DNA of 64,000 nt from Clostridium sp. CAG:967 (GTDB lineage Bacteria > Cyanobacteriota > Vampirovibrionia > Gastranaerophilales > Gastranaerophilaceae): NCBI GenBank assembly GCA_000433095.1, contig HF991479.1:62699-126698 (forward strand), read 5' to 3'. The translations under genes and the position numbers were made by a program. Below, piece by piece: positions 7,789 through 14,954 of this stretch (its first letter is position 1; each line of letters opens with the position of its first letter). The notes under the pieces are model-generated. The model was not told where the DNA came from, did no database searches, and worked only from the letters and a program-made list of their open reading frames with translations.

Positions 7789-8635
7789 ATTTTAAAAGCT
7801 CCAAAAGCTCTGTTAAAGTTGATTTATATTTATTGTTATTAAGTTCTTCCAATGATTGTTTAGCTTTTTCTATGTAATTATTTAACAAAAGCTTGGTTTT
7901 TTCAATACCTTCATCAGGCTTGATAATGTTTTGCGAAAAAATTACGGGTGCTGTATATATGCCTTCTTCTAAGTCTGTTTTAGTTGTTTTAATATTAATT
8001 AAATCATCCCTTATCTGAAAAGCAATTCCAAAGTTTTTTGCAAATTCTTCTGCATTGATATTTGAATTTGATAACATTATAGCACCGCAGATTGCTGTTT
8101 CAAAGAGTTTTGCTGTTTTCCTCTCTGTTTTTTTCAGGTAATCTTCTAAAGTTGGGATTTCAAACCTGTTGAAGTATTGTGTTACTTCTCCATTGCACAT
8201 ATCATCAAGTGTTTGAGCGAACATTTCTATCAATTTGACTGAATTTAAACTACAGATTTTTTTCAGTGCAATTGAAAGTAAGTAGTCGCCTGATATTACG
8301 GCAAGTTTATTTTCAAATTCCGAATTAATTGTTTTGATTTTACGTCTTTCTTTGCTTTCATCAATAATATCATCGTGGATTAGTGAAGCATTGTGGACAA
8401 GTTCTATTGCGGTTTGCAGCAAAACATGCCTGTCGTCAATGTTTTGACCTGCTGCTTTTAAATATAAATATGATACAACGGCTCTAATGTGTTTTGAAGG
8501 AGCTGTCATAAGCTCGAAAAGTTTTGATTTTAAAGGCTCTTGAATGTTTATATCTTTTGTAATTTCTGCTTTAATCTGCTCAACTTCTTCTTTTACTTCA
8601 TTAAGGATATGCAAATATTTGTCTTGAAAAGTCAT
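7781..8635 (-). CDS. Polyprenyl diphosphate synthase family protein
   Basis: A 284-residue trans-isoprenyl diphosphate synthase, which extends allylic diphosphates with isopentenyl diphosphate. The first Asp-rich motif is intact (DDIID, Asp88-Asp92). The second is DDLIN (Asp210-Asn214) rather than DDxxD, and the usual GGKRLRP is replaced by APSKHIR. The protein is shorter than typical octaprenyl synthases. These changes suggest a divergent long-chain enzyme or a partner subunit. The product could be a quinone tail or the carrier lipid precursor. It is operonic with lepB. Confidence 0.85.
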   Translation of the reverse strand: MTFQDKYLHILNEVKEEVEQIKAEITKDINIQEPLKSKLFELMTAPSKHIRAVVSYLYLKAAGQNIDDRHVLLQTAIELVHNASLIHDDIIDESKERRKIKTINSEFENKLAVISGDYLLSIALKKICSLNSVKLIEMFAQTLDDMCNGEVTQYFNRFEIPTLEDYLKKTERKTAKLFETAICGAIMLSNSNINAEEFAKNFGIAFQIRDDLINIKTTKTDLEEGIYTAPVIFSQNIIKPDEGIEKTKLLLNNYIEKAKQSLEELNNNKYKSTLTELLELLKYE

Positions 8636-8658
8636 ACAATGATATTAACATAGAAAAA

Positions 8659-9555
8659 TTAATTTATCTTTAATAACTCAGAGAATTTTTTTTCGCCTTT
8701 AATATATTTGGATGTGATAATAGTAAGTTTTTCTATTTTGTGATTAATTTTTTTGAAAATCCAGCAGATTTGACCGTAGACAATAAAAGCTAATATTTTT
8801 TTGTCGTCGGTATTTTTATATATTTTATAGTAAGCTTTTGTCTGGAGTGCAAATGGTGACTTTTGTTTTGACTTACTTATGTAGCTTGACGGATGAAGGC
8901 GCCATTTTGTAAGTTTTGACGGAATATAATAGAAATTATTAAGATGTGCAAGCTGTATGTAAATCCACCAGTCTAAAAGACAGTCTATAGGTGTATTAAA
9001 ATCTGTTTTTAGTAAGTCGGATTTTTTTGCTGTTACGCTTGAAAAGGTAAATATATTATTATCGCAATAAAAATCATAAAACATGTTTGCAGGATATTTT
9101 TTCTTTGATAATTTTTTGTTAGTTCTTTTCATACTTCTTGATATGCGTTCAATTCTTTTTTCATCGCCAAAAATTTCGCATTCATTAAATATTAAATTTA
9201 TATTATTGTTATTTTTTATTACTTCTGTTTTTTGTTCAAGATAATCAGGTGCTAAAATGTCATCACTCTCAAGCAGTGTAATCCATTCCGTTTCAGCAAG
9301 TTTTATACCGTATTCAAGTGTTTTTTGAAGCCCTTTGTTTTCATTATTCGGGTGTGTAAATAGTTTTATTCTGTTGTCTTTCTGGCAGAAATCTTTGATT
9401 ATGCTGACGGAATTGTCCGTAGAACCGTCATCTACTATAATCATTTCCCAGTTTGTGTAAGTTTGGTTTATAACTGACTGAATGCATTCCGAAATATATT
9501 GTTCATAGTTGTAACTTGTAAGTACTATACTTATTTTTAAACTGCATTCATCCAT
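8659..9555 (-). CDS. Family 2 glycosyltransferase
   Basis: A 298-residue GT-A fold glycosyltransferase. The N-terminal nucleotide-sugar region has ISIVLTSYNYEQYI and VDDGSTDNS (Asp42-Asp43), and the metal-binding motif is ESDD (residues 96-99). The C-terminal third is basic and contains WWIYIQLAH, as in O-antigen or capsule type transferases. There is no membrane segment. It precedes the polyprenyl synthase and lepB on the same strand with short gaps. The sugar and acceptor cannot be told from sequence. Confidence 0.9.
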   Translation of the reverse strand: MDECSLKISIVLTSYNYEQYISECIQSVINQTYTNWEMIIVDDGSTDNSVSIIKDFCQKDNRIKLFTHPNNENKGLQKTLEYGIKLAETEWITLLESDDILAPDYLEQKTEVIKNNNNINLIFNECEIFGDEKRIERISRSMKRTNKKLSKKKYPANMFYDFYCDNNIFTFSSVTAKKSDLLKTDFNTPIDCLLDWWIYIQLAHLNNFYYIPSKLTKWRLHPSSYISKSKQKSPFALQTKAYYKIYKNTDDKKILAFIVYGQICWIFKKINHKIEKLTIITSKYIKGEKKFSELLKIN

Positions 9556-9640
9556 TTTTTATAAAAGTCCTTTTATAAATACAACAATGGTAGTTAATAT
9601 ATTATTTAGTGAATAATATGTCAAGAAATTGTTATAAGAT

Positions 9641-9671
9641 AAAAAAAAACGACTTGCTTGCGCTTGTCGTT
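9641..9671 (-). terminator. Intrinsic terminator of the 9774-10817 gene
   Basis: On the minus strand AACGAC, a 12-base loop region with further pairing, GTCGTT and then a run of nine T residues follow the unknown gene. It separates that transcript from the glycosyltransferase gene. Confidence 0.8.
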
Positions 9672-9708
9672 GGAAAATCAATAGGAAAAAGGGAAAGGAA
9701 AATTTATT

Positions 9709-9790
9709 ATTGGAGCGGCTGCGCTCCTAAATCTTTAGTTTTGCCTTCTGTGGCGGGTGGAGCGGCTAAGCCCCTAGCCGAAGGTTTTGA
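9709..9790. other. GC-rich palindromic patch at the 3' end of the 9774 gene
   Basis: Two perfect small hairpins, GGAGCG-GCTG-CGCTCC near 9715 and CGGCTA-AGCCCC-TAGCCG near 9763-9780, lie in a patch that is far more GC-rich than the region. The second contains the stop codon of the leftward gene. Confidence 0.5.
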
Positions 9791-10817
9791 ATGTAGATTC
9801 GGTATTCTTTTGGATTACCTGTGATACTGCATCCAATTCTGTTGAGATTGCATCTTGTTCTGTGTCCAGTTGTTTTAATCTCAATTCAAGGTTTTTATCT
9901 TGCGATTGAATAATTTCAATCTTTGCGTTAATCTCATTGATTGCCTGATCATATTCGTATTTTTCATACTCATACTGGTTCATTGCATCTTCGTATGCAT
10001 CCTGATCGGTAACGGTTGATGTTGTTAACGAATAAGTAACAGGATTGCCGTCATTTGGCAAAGTGATGTTAATATAACGCCCTGAACTGTCTTTTTCAAT
10101 TTGACAGCCTGTAACAGCTTTAACTTCTTCGGTTTTAGTTTCGCTTCCTATTTTGTAGCAATTAATATTTGATTGTGAATTGCCGTTATCATCGTAGTTA
10201 GCGGTTTCTAAATCTGCAAGTTTGTAGAAGTAAGGATTATATTCACCTGTAGTTGTATCTTGAATATATCTTACCATATAGTCACCTGCGCCATATTTAT
10301 TTTGAAGAAGTTTAATGTATTCATCTTCTTCTGCTTTCAATTGTGTAATCTGGTCTTTTGACAGAGATTCCAAATAACTGTCAGCTCCGCCTGCATCTTT
10401 GTCGTAAGTACCGTCAGCGGTAGTAGGTATTGTACCTAATTTACGCAAAGTAGTAGAACCGACTTTAAATACGGTTTTGTCTTCATTAGCATTAACAATG
10501 CTTGTAGATGCACCGACAACAGAAAAATCATCTGTCCATTGTCTCAAATAACTTACAGTATAAGTACCGTTGTTTTGAGCTATCATTGCTGTAATTTGAT
10601 TTGTTAAAGCTCCGTCTTCGAAAGTATACACAGTTTTTGTGTAATCGTCGACAGACGGCGGTACAGGTACTGACATGCCGAGCAAATCATTATAGTAATT
10701 TGCTGACTGGTTTGACAATGTTGTTCTTTGTTGGTTAATCTGTTGACCTTCAAATTCAACATTGGTTTTTCTGGCTGTCAGACCTAAAAATCTAGCTTGT
10801 GACGCTGCCATTCCCAT
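9774..10817 (-). CDS. Unknown paralogous-family protein (conserved ends, variable middle), copy 1
   Basis: A 347-residue protein of unknown function and a paralogue of the 37542-39194 product. Both begin MG[LM]AA[SG]QAR[FL]L with [TS]-[AG]RK and EFE soon after, and both end in a coiled coil of the form L-x-L-[RK]-[LM]-K-x-[LN]-DTE followed by a short S[TE]FK/SFK tail. The middle differs completely. There is no signal peptide or transmembrane segment, and Gln, Asn, Thr and Tyr are frequent. The conserved helical ends with a variable insert recall flagellin or other self-assembling filament proteins, but no flagellin motif is present, so this is only a structural analogy. The ATG has an AAAGGAAG site. 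It ends a leftward group of four unknown genes. Confidence 0.8.
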   Translation of the reverse strand: MGMAASQARFLGLTARKTNVEFEGQQINQQRTTLSNQSANYYNDLLGMSVPVPPSVDDYTKTVYTFEDGALTNQITAMIAQNNGTYTVSYLRQWTDDFSVVGASTSIVNANEDKTVFKVGSTTLRKLGTIPTTADGTYDKDAGGADSYLESLSKDQITQLKAEEDEYIKLLQNKYGAGDYMVRYIQDTTTGEYNPYFYKLADLETANYDDNGNSQSNINCYKIGSETKTEEVKAVTGCQIEKDSSGRYINITLPNDGNPVTYSLTTSTVTDQDAYEDAMNQYEYEKYEYDQAINEINAKIEIIQSQDKNLELRLKQLDTEQDAISTELDAVSQVIQKNTESTFKTFG

Positions 10818-10891
10818 TGCTGTCGAACTTCCTTTCGTTTTACTTAGTACTCGTATTTATGTTATCGACACATGGGTTTTAAAACTTTAAT

Positions 10892-10925
10892 CATGAAAGC
10901 ATTCATGTTACGAATTTGTAACATG
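10892..10925. promoter_or_regulatory. Palindromes upstream of the paralogue gene
   Basis: CATGTTAC-GAATTT-GTAACATG (10904-10925) is a perfect 8-bp inverted repeat abutting the stop of the upstream gene. Overlapping it, CATGAAAGCATTCATG (10892-10907) is a second hairpin. A close relative of this hairpin is also upstream of the second paralogue (39223-39245), which suggests a shared regulatory or RNA-stability element. Confidence 0.45.
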
Positions 10926-11411
10926 TTATTTTTGCGGCTGGTTTCTAAATCGGTCTGAAATGTAGGCCAGGATTGCTCCTCCGATTTCTTCATCAGGGTC
11001 AAAATTTGAAGTTTGCGGGCGCAAAGAATTCTGTATTAACATTTTCACCAGCGGTCCGAATGCATCAGGAACCTGTGTTTTTCTGTATATGCCTGCAAGG
11101 TAAGTTTGTATATTGGGTGATGTTGTATTGTTAAAGCGGGATAATACGGGATACATTTTATCTATACCTTTCACACCTTCATCAGCCATTGAATTTATTA
11201 TATGAAGTGTTTCAACAATTTGCGCTTCATTGTTTGAGTGAACAAGAACATCTGCAAGATAAGGCAGTGCAGCTTCTTTTTGAGAAACAAAAAAATCAAC
11301 TTTTCTTTCATCTACAATTGTATAATTTCTGTTTCCTGAAGGCAGCAGGCATGGTTGATACTTAGTTATATTATTATATTGTACAGGTTGAACGGATATA
11401 TAATTATACAT
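10926..11411 (-). CDS. Hypothetical protein with HEAT-like helical repeats
   Basis: A 161-residue soluble protein. From about residue 40 it looks like short alpha-helical repeats of HEAT type (LPYLADVLVHSNNEAQIVETLHII, then MYPVLSRFNNTTSPNIQTYLAGIY, each seen as two helices), which usually bind other proteins. No catalytic motif is seen. It starts 10 bases after the upstream membrane protein gene and is probably co-transcribed with it. Confidence 0.7.
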   Translation of the reverse strand: MYNYISVQPVQYNNITKYQPCLLPSGNRNYTIVDERKVDFFVSQKEAALPYLADVLVHSNNEAQIVETLHIINSMADEGVKGIDKMYPVLSRFNNTTSPNIQTYLAGIYRKTQVPDAFGPLVKMLIQNSLRPQTSNFDPDEEIGGAILAYISDRFRNQPQK

Positions 11412-11420
11412 AAATTACCT

Positions 11421-12908
11421 CTATGAATATACGAACGGAGGTCCGTTTTTAATTTCAAACAATATATTATCTGCCATTACTTTAAGTTCTTCTTTTGGTT
11501 TGCCTTTATCGACCTGTTTATAGAACTCGTCAACAAGCGGCTGAATTGCAGCATCTTTTTTTGATTTGAAGTTTCTAAGTTCTGTTGATACAAGTCTGTT
11601 TTGCAATTCGATTTCCGTTTGTGCGTTAAGCTTTTTAACCTGAACTTCTTTTATTGCATCACCTGCAAGTTTTCCGCCATAGCTTATTGCAGTAAGTCCT
11701 GTTATTCCGAAAAATAATTGTTTAAACTGCTTGTTGTCGGTATCTAAAAGCCAGTTGTAGAAAAATGCTCTGTAATCGTCAACGTGTGAATAGAAAGTTG
11801 GTTTTGGTGTTCCGTCGCCGCCTATTGTTTCGTTTACTTTTGTTGTAGATGTTTCTGATTTTTTTACCAGTTTTTGAGTGAATTCTTCTATATCGTTTTT
11901 ATCCCAGTTCAAATTTTTCAGATAATTTTTAATTGTTTCAGGTGAAGCATCTATTGATTGGAAATGTGCTTCAAGAAGTTTTTTATCATTGTCTTTTGTT
12001 AAGTTAGTTGATTTTTTTACTATATCGTTGATTAAGTTCTTTCTGTCTTTTACGTAATCTTCTAAAAGGTTTTTGCTTTTACTTAAGTTTTTCAATGATA
12101 AAAAGCCCAGTCCGGCAATTGCCGCAAGCGTTCCTGCTCCGAGCAGAAAATAGTTCAAATTATTATTGGTGTTATCTTTATTATTATATCTGCCTGTAAA
12201 TTTCAGATGTTTGCCAAAGTTCGGCAGGATTTTTTCTTTGTCATCGTTCAGGAATTTACTGAATTCTTGTGCCTTTTCAGCAAGCATGCTTCTGGTTATC
12301 TGAATTTTTCCTGCAAAAGACTGGGTTTCAATTTCAATTAACTGTTCCTGCATATTTTTTTGTATATCGGCTTCACGTTTTTTTACCCAGACATCTTTAA
12401 ATCCGTCAAAGAATGTTTTACCCATAAAACCCATAGCTGTTAGAGTAAGAACTCCTATGCCGGCATGAATTGTTTTTCTTGTAGGACTTTGAATCATTTG
12501 ATAAATTGCCTGATGGGTTTCTTCATTCAGTGCAACGTTCCTTGTAGTTGCGGGAAGGCGTTTTTCGTCAGAAATTTTTAAATTTATTCTGGTGTTTCGT
12601 CTTACAAAAGCCGAAAGAAGCGCAACTGCACCCATTACGCCGACTGCAACCGCACTGATTGGCAGGATGCTTTTTTCTTTCGAAGTATTTTTCTCATACA
12701 ATCTTGAAGGCATTTTTGCGTTTTCTGATATTACAAGGCTGTCATAGGTGTCGTTAAGGTTGATTTTGCAATCGGGACAGTCTTTTATGAATGTGTTAAC
12801 AAGCACGCCTTCTTTTGTTTCAGTGTTGGCACGTTTTTGAGAGTTAGTTAAATTTCTTTGTTGTCTTATCGTTTCAGCATCATGAAACGGTGTCATGTTC
12901 AGCGGCAT
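11421..12908 (-). CDS. Hypothetical membrane protein, four hydrophobic segments
   Basis: A 495-residue protein of unknown function with four hydrophobic segments, at about residues 80-100, 150-170, 250-270 and 400-420, separated by long charged helical regions. It has no recognisable signal peptide and starts MPLNMTPFHDAETIRQQR. It overlaps the upstream gene by 29 bases, so the two are likely translationally coupled. Large Lys/Glu-rich loops suggest coiled-coil contacts on one side of the membrane. No transporter or enzyme motif is apparent. Confidence 0.75.
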   Translation of the reverse strand: MPLNMTPFHDAETIRQQRNLTNSQKRANTETKEGVLVNTFIKDCPDCKINLNDTYDSLVISENAKMPSRLYEKNTSKEKSILPISAVAVGVMGAVALLSAFVRRNTRINLKISDEKRLPATTRNVALNEETHQAIYQMIQSPTRKTIHAGIGVLTLTAMGFMGKTFFDGFKDVWVKKREADIQKNMQEQLIEIETQSFAGKIQITRSMLAEKAQEFSKFLNDDKEKILPNFGKHLKFTGRYNNKDNTNNNLNYFLLGAGTLAAIAGLGFLSLKNLSKSKNLLEDYVKDRKNLINDIVKKSTNLTKDNDKKLLEAHFQSIDASPETIKNYLKNLNWDKNDIEEFTQKLVKKSETSTTKVNETIGGDGTPKPTFYSHVDDYRAFFYNWLLDTDNKQFKQLFFGITGLTAISYGGKLAGDAIKEVQVKKLNAQTEIELQNRLVSTELRNFKSKKDAAIQPLVDEFYKQVDKGKPKEELKVMADNILFEIKNGPPFVYS

Positions 12909-13587
12909 CTAAATCCTTTTCTGCTTCGGTTATTTTTTTATACAAATCATGTATAAATGTTTTTAGTTCAAAAGCTTTTTTAGTTTCATCAATTTGTTTG
13001 TCGTTGTTGTCCGTATCAAGCGGTTGGAATATTGAGAACAGTGATTTTACTTTCTTTTTCAAATCTTTGAAGGCTTCAGATATTTTCTTTTCGATTGAAG
13101 CTTTCAATTCACCTATCATTGCAGTGAGTTTATCGGAAATATCAGCAAGTTTTTGCTGAATTGTCTGGATAGTATTTGAGATAGCTGTCGGAATACCTGC
13201 TATTGTTCTTATAATTCCGCCGAGAACCGTATTTAGTACAAAGTTTACGGGTTTAGCAATTATTGGCGGTGTATTATTTGTAAAAAACTGTGCAATATTT
13301 GCCAATTTTTGGCTGGAATTCATTAATGCATTCTGGAAAGCCTGTACATTTTGAGCAAAGTTTTGGGCATCCTGCTGTCTTTGGAGTTTTGCATTCTGCT
13401 GTGCTTTTAAAAATGCTCCGATTGCTGCGCATTCATTCCAGCTCATTTCACCGGGTTTTGCGGAAAAGTCTGCTTTTTTCATTCCTCCTCCGCCCATACC
13501 GTTACAAATCGGGCATGCGCCAAGCGGCAGTCCGTGCGGACAGGTTCCCACTCTCGCATTATTGGTTTGTACGGCTCCAAGTGACAT
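12880..13587 (-). CDS. Hypothetical protein with N-terminal Cys motif and amphipathic helices
   Basis: The start is placed at MSLGAVQTNN because GGAGG lies 8 bases upstream; an earlier in-frame ATG at 13605 has no site. The roughly 235-residue product has a short N-terminal metal-type cluster (CPHGLPLGACPIC) followed by GMGGGG, then Ala/Gln-rich helices, a hydrophobic stretch around VLNTVLGGIIRTIAGI, and a Lys-rich coiled coil. The cysteine box looks like a small zinc ribbon. It heads the leftward group 13587-9774. Function unknown. Confidence 0.75.
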   Translation of the reverse strand: MSLGAVQTNNARVGTCPHGLPLGACPICNGMGGGGMKKADFSAKPGEMSWNECAAIGAFLKAQQNAKLQRQQDAQNFAQNVQAFQNALMNSSQKLANIAQFFTNNTPPIIAKPVNFVLNTVLGGIIRTIAGIPTAISNTIQTIQQKLADISDKLTAMIGELKASIEKKISEAFKDLKKKVKSLFSIFQPLDTDNNDKQIDETKKAFELKTFIHDLYKKITEAEKDLDAAEHDTVS

Positions 13588-13785
13588 TAAAAAATCCTCC
13601 GGCATTCGCTAAGAGGACTCAAAGAATATAATTACACATCCAATCTGCTCGTGGAATGTGTTTCCTTTGAGTGTTCCGGCTTTTACGGCTGCGGCAGCAG
13701 CTGGAGATATTCACTCCATTTCCTCCTATTTAAAAGGGTATGATAAGCAAAATTTTAAGTCAATTTTTTGTGTTTAATTGTAAAC

Positions 13786-13814
13786 TTGAACAATGATTTG
13801 AAAAATGATATAAT
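13786..13814 (+). promoter_or_regulatory. Sigma-70 promoter of the second prepilin gene
   Basis: TTGAAC at 13786-13791, a 17-base spacer and a perfect TATAAT at 13809-13814 face the gene starting at 13909. The leader between them contains a hairpin, CCAGCG-TAGC-CGCTGG, near 13840-13856. Confidence 0.75.
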
Positions 13815-13908
13815 TAAAATGTAACTAAGAAAGGAGCACCAGCGTAGCCGCTGGATCCGCCACGTCGGGTATTGCATCAATATTAAAAATAAATGAAAGG
13901 AGAACAAT

Positions 13909-14735
13909 ATGAACAGATTTATGAAAGAATTTTGTTCGTTAGCCATTAAAATTGTGACTAGAGTCCAATTTGGCTACGTACGTAGTATCGGGGGGGGGGC
14001 AACCGTTTAAGCTCCAGTATTAAGGCATTCACACTTGCAGAAGTTTTAATCACGCTTGCTATAATCGGTGTAGTTGCAGCAATGACGATGCCTTCTCTAA
14101 TTCAAAAATATCAGGAACAAAAAAGGGTTACACAGTTAAAAAAAGCATACGCTGTTATGCAAAATGCTTATTTAATGGCAGTTAAAGATTATGGTGAACT
14201 GCAGGATTGGGGTTTAACAATAACTAATACCGGCGAAGTTGACGATGAGGGCGAACCTGTTTTAGATAATACAGGCGTAGTTAATGTTATGAATATTCTT
14301 ATGAAATATGTACAAAAAGTCAAAATGTCAGAAGGTGAATATATAGGATATGTACAATCACTTGACGGAAGACAGGCATATTGGCCATGGAAAGTTTCTG
14401 CAGATAAATATTTTTTATTACCTGACGGTACTATGGTATCCTCCGGTTGGATAAATAATGCTGATTGTTCTGAGGTTTATGACGGAAAAAGAATACGCTG
14501 CGGGGATTTTTGGATTGTATTTCCGAAAAAGTCGACAATGAAAATCGGTGTTGATGTGTTTAATTTCTCTTTAACAAAAGAAGGTTTTAAACCTAATAAA
14601 AGTATGAGTTTATGCAATAAGTACAGCACAGCCGGCTCTGCTGACCAGAATGGCAGAGGATGCAGCGGATGGGTTCTTATAAACGGTAATATGGATTATC
14701 TTCACAGAGAAATAAAAAACGATGAATGGAAATAA
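13909..14735 (+). CDS. Type IV prepilin-like protein, start and body one base out of frame across a G10 tract
   Basis: An ATG at 13909 with an AAGGAG site begins a 27-codon leader (MNRFMKEF...RSI) that runs into ten G residues at 13990-13999. As given, the frame stops at 14008. Eleven G residues would read GGGGNRLSSSIKA-FTLAEVLITLAIIGVVAAMT, a complete prepilin cleavage site and N-terminal helix, and continue to 14735. The body ORF without the leader begins inside the hydrophobic helix and would not make a pilin. The domain resembles the 5744-6504 product, including a C-terminal region with GRGCSGWVLINGNMDYLH versus SRSCTAWVLYNENLDYLH there. It is therefore either phase-OFF or miscalled by one base. 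Confidence 0.85.
13990..13999 (+). repeat. G10 homopolymer tract in prepilin leader
   Basis: Ten G residues flanked by ATC and CAACC. The flank GGGGCAACC is shared with the tract at 6470-6479, though that tract is in the opposite orientation relative to its gene. Confidence 0.95.
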
Positions 14736-14764
14736 ATTGTTAATAAAATAAATCTTCTGATTTG

Positions 14765-14793
14765 TTGACAAATTTTAAACATAGTTATAAAAT
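14765..14793 (+). promoter_or_regulatory. Promoter of the nrdD-nrdG operon
   Basis: A consensus TTGACA at 14765-14770, a 17-base spacer and TAAAAT at 14788-14793 lie immediately upstream of the riboswitch; TATAAA at 14786 is an alternative -10. Confidence 0.6.
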
Positions 14794-14799
14794 TATAAA

Positions 14800-14947
14800 T
14801 ACTCCAATAAGGAAAGCATGGGTGTAATTCCCACACTGGACCGCAGCCGTGTCCTCTGTACATAATTAATTTTGTACATGACCTCCCAAAATTGGTGAGA
14901 TAGTCGGAATGCTTATCGGGGTTAATGTTACCACGGAAATCTGGGAG
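14800..14947 (+). promoter_or_regulatory. Cobalamin (B12) riboswitch upstream of nrdD
   Basis: The leader matches the cobalamin aptamer core: GGAAAGCATGGGTGTAATTCC, then CACTGGACCGCAGCCGTG, and the B12 box AGTCGGAATGCTTATCGGGG. Outer helix pairing AAGCAT/ATGCTT closes the core. A loop sequence CTCCCA (14883-14888) is exactly complementary to TGGGAG (14942-14947), which contains the ribosome binding site of nrdD. This fits translational shut-off by a kissing interaction when B12 is bound. The logic is known from other bacteria, where B12 represses a B12-independent enzyme. Confidence 0.85.
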
Positions 14948-14954
14948 ATTTTTT

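Noticed and set aside
9774..10817. Annotation as flagellin or flagellar hook protein
   Set aside because: The conserved-end architecture is only analogous; no flagellin motifs or flagellar genes are present.
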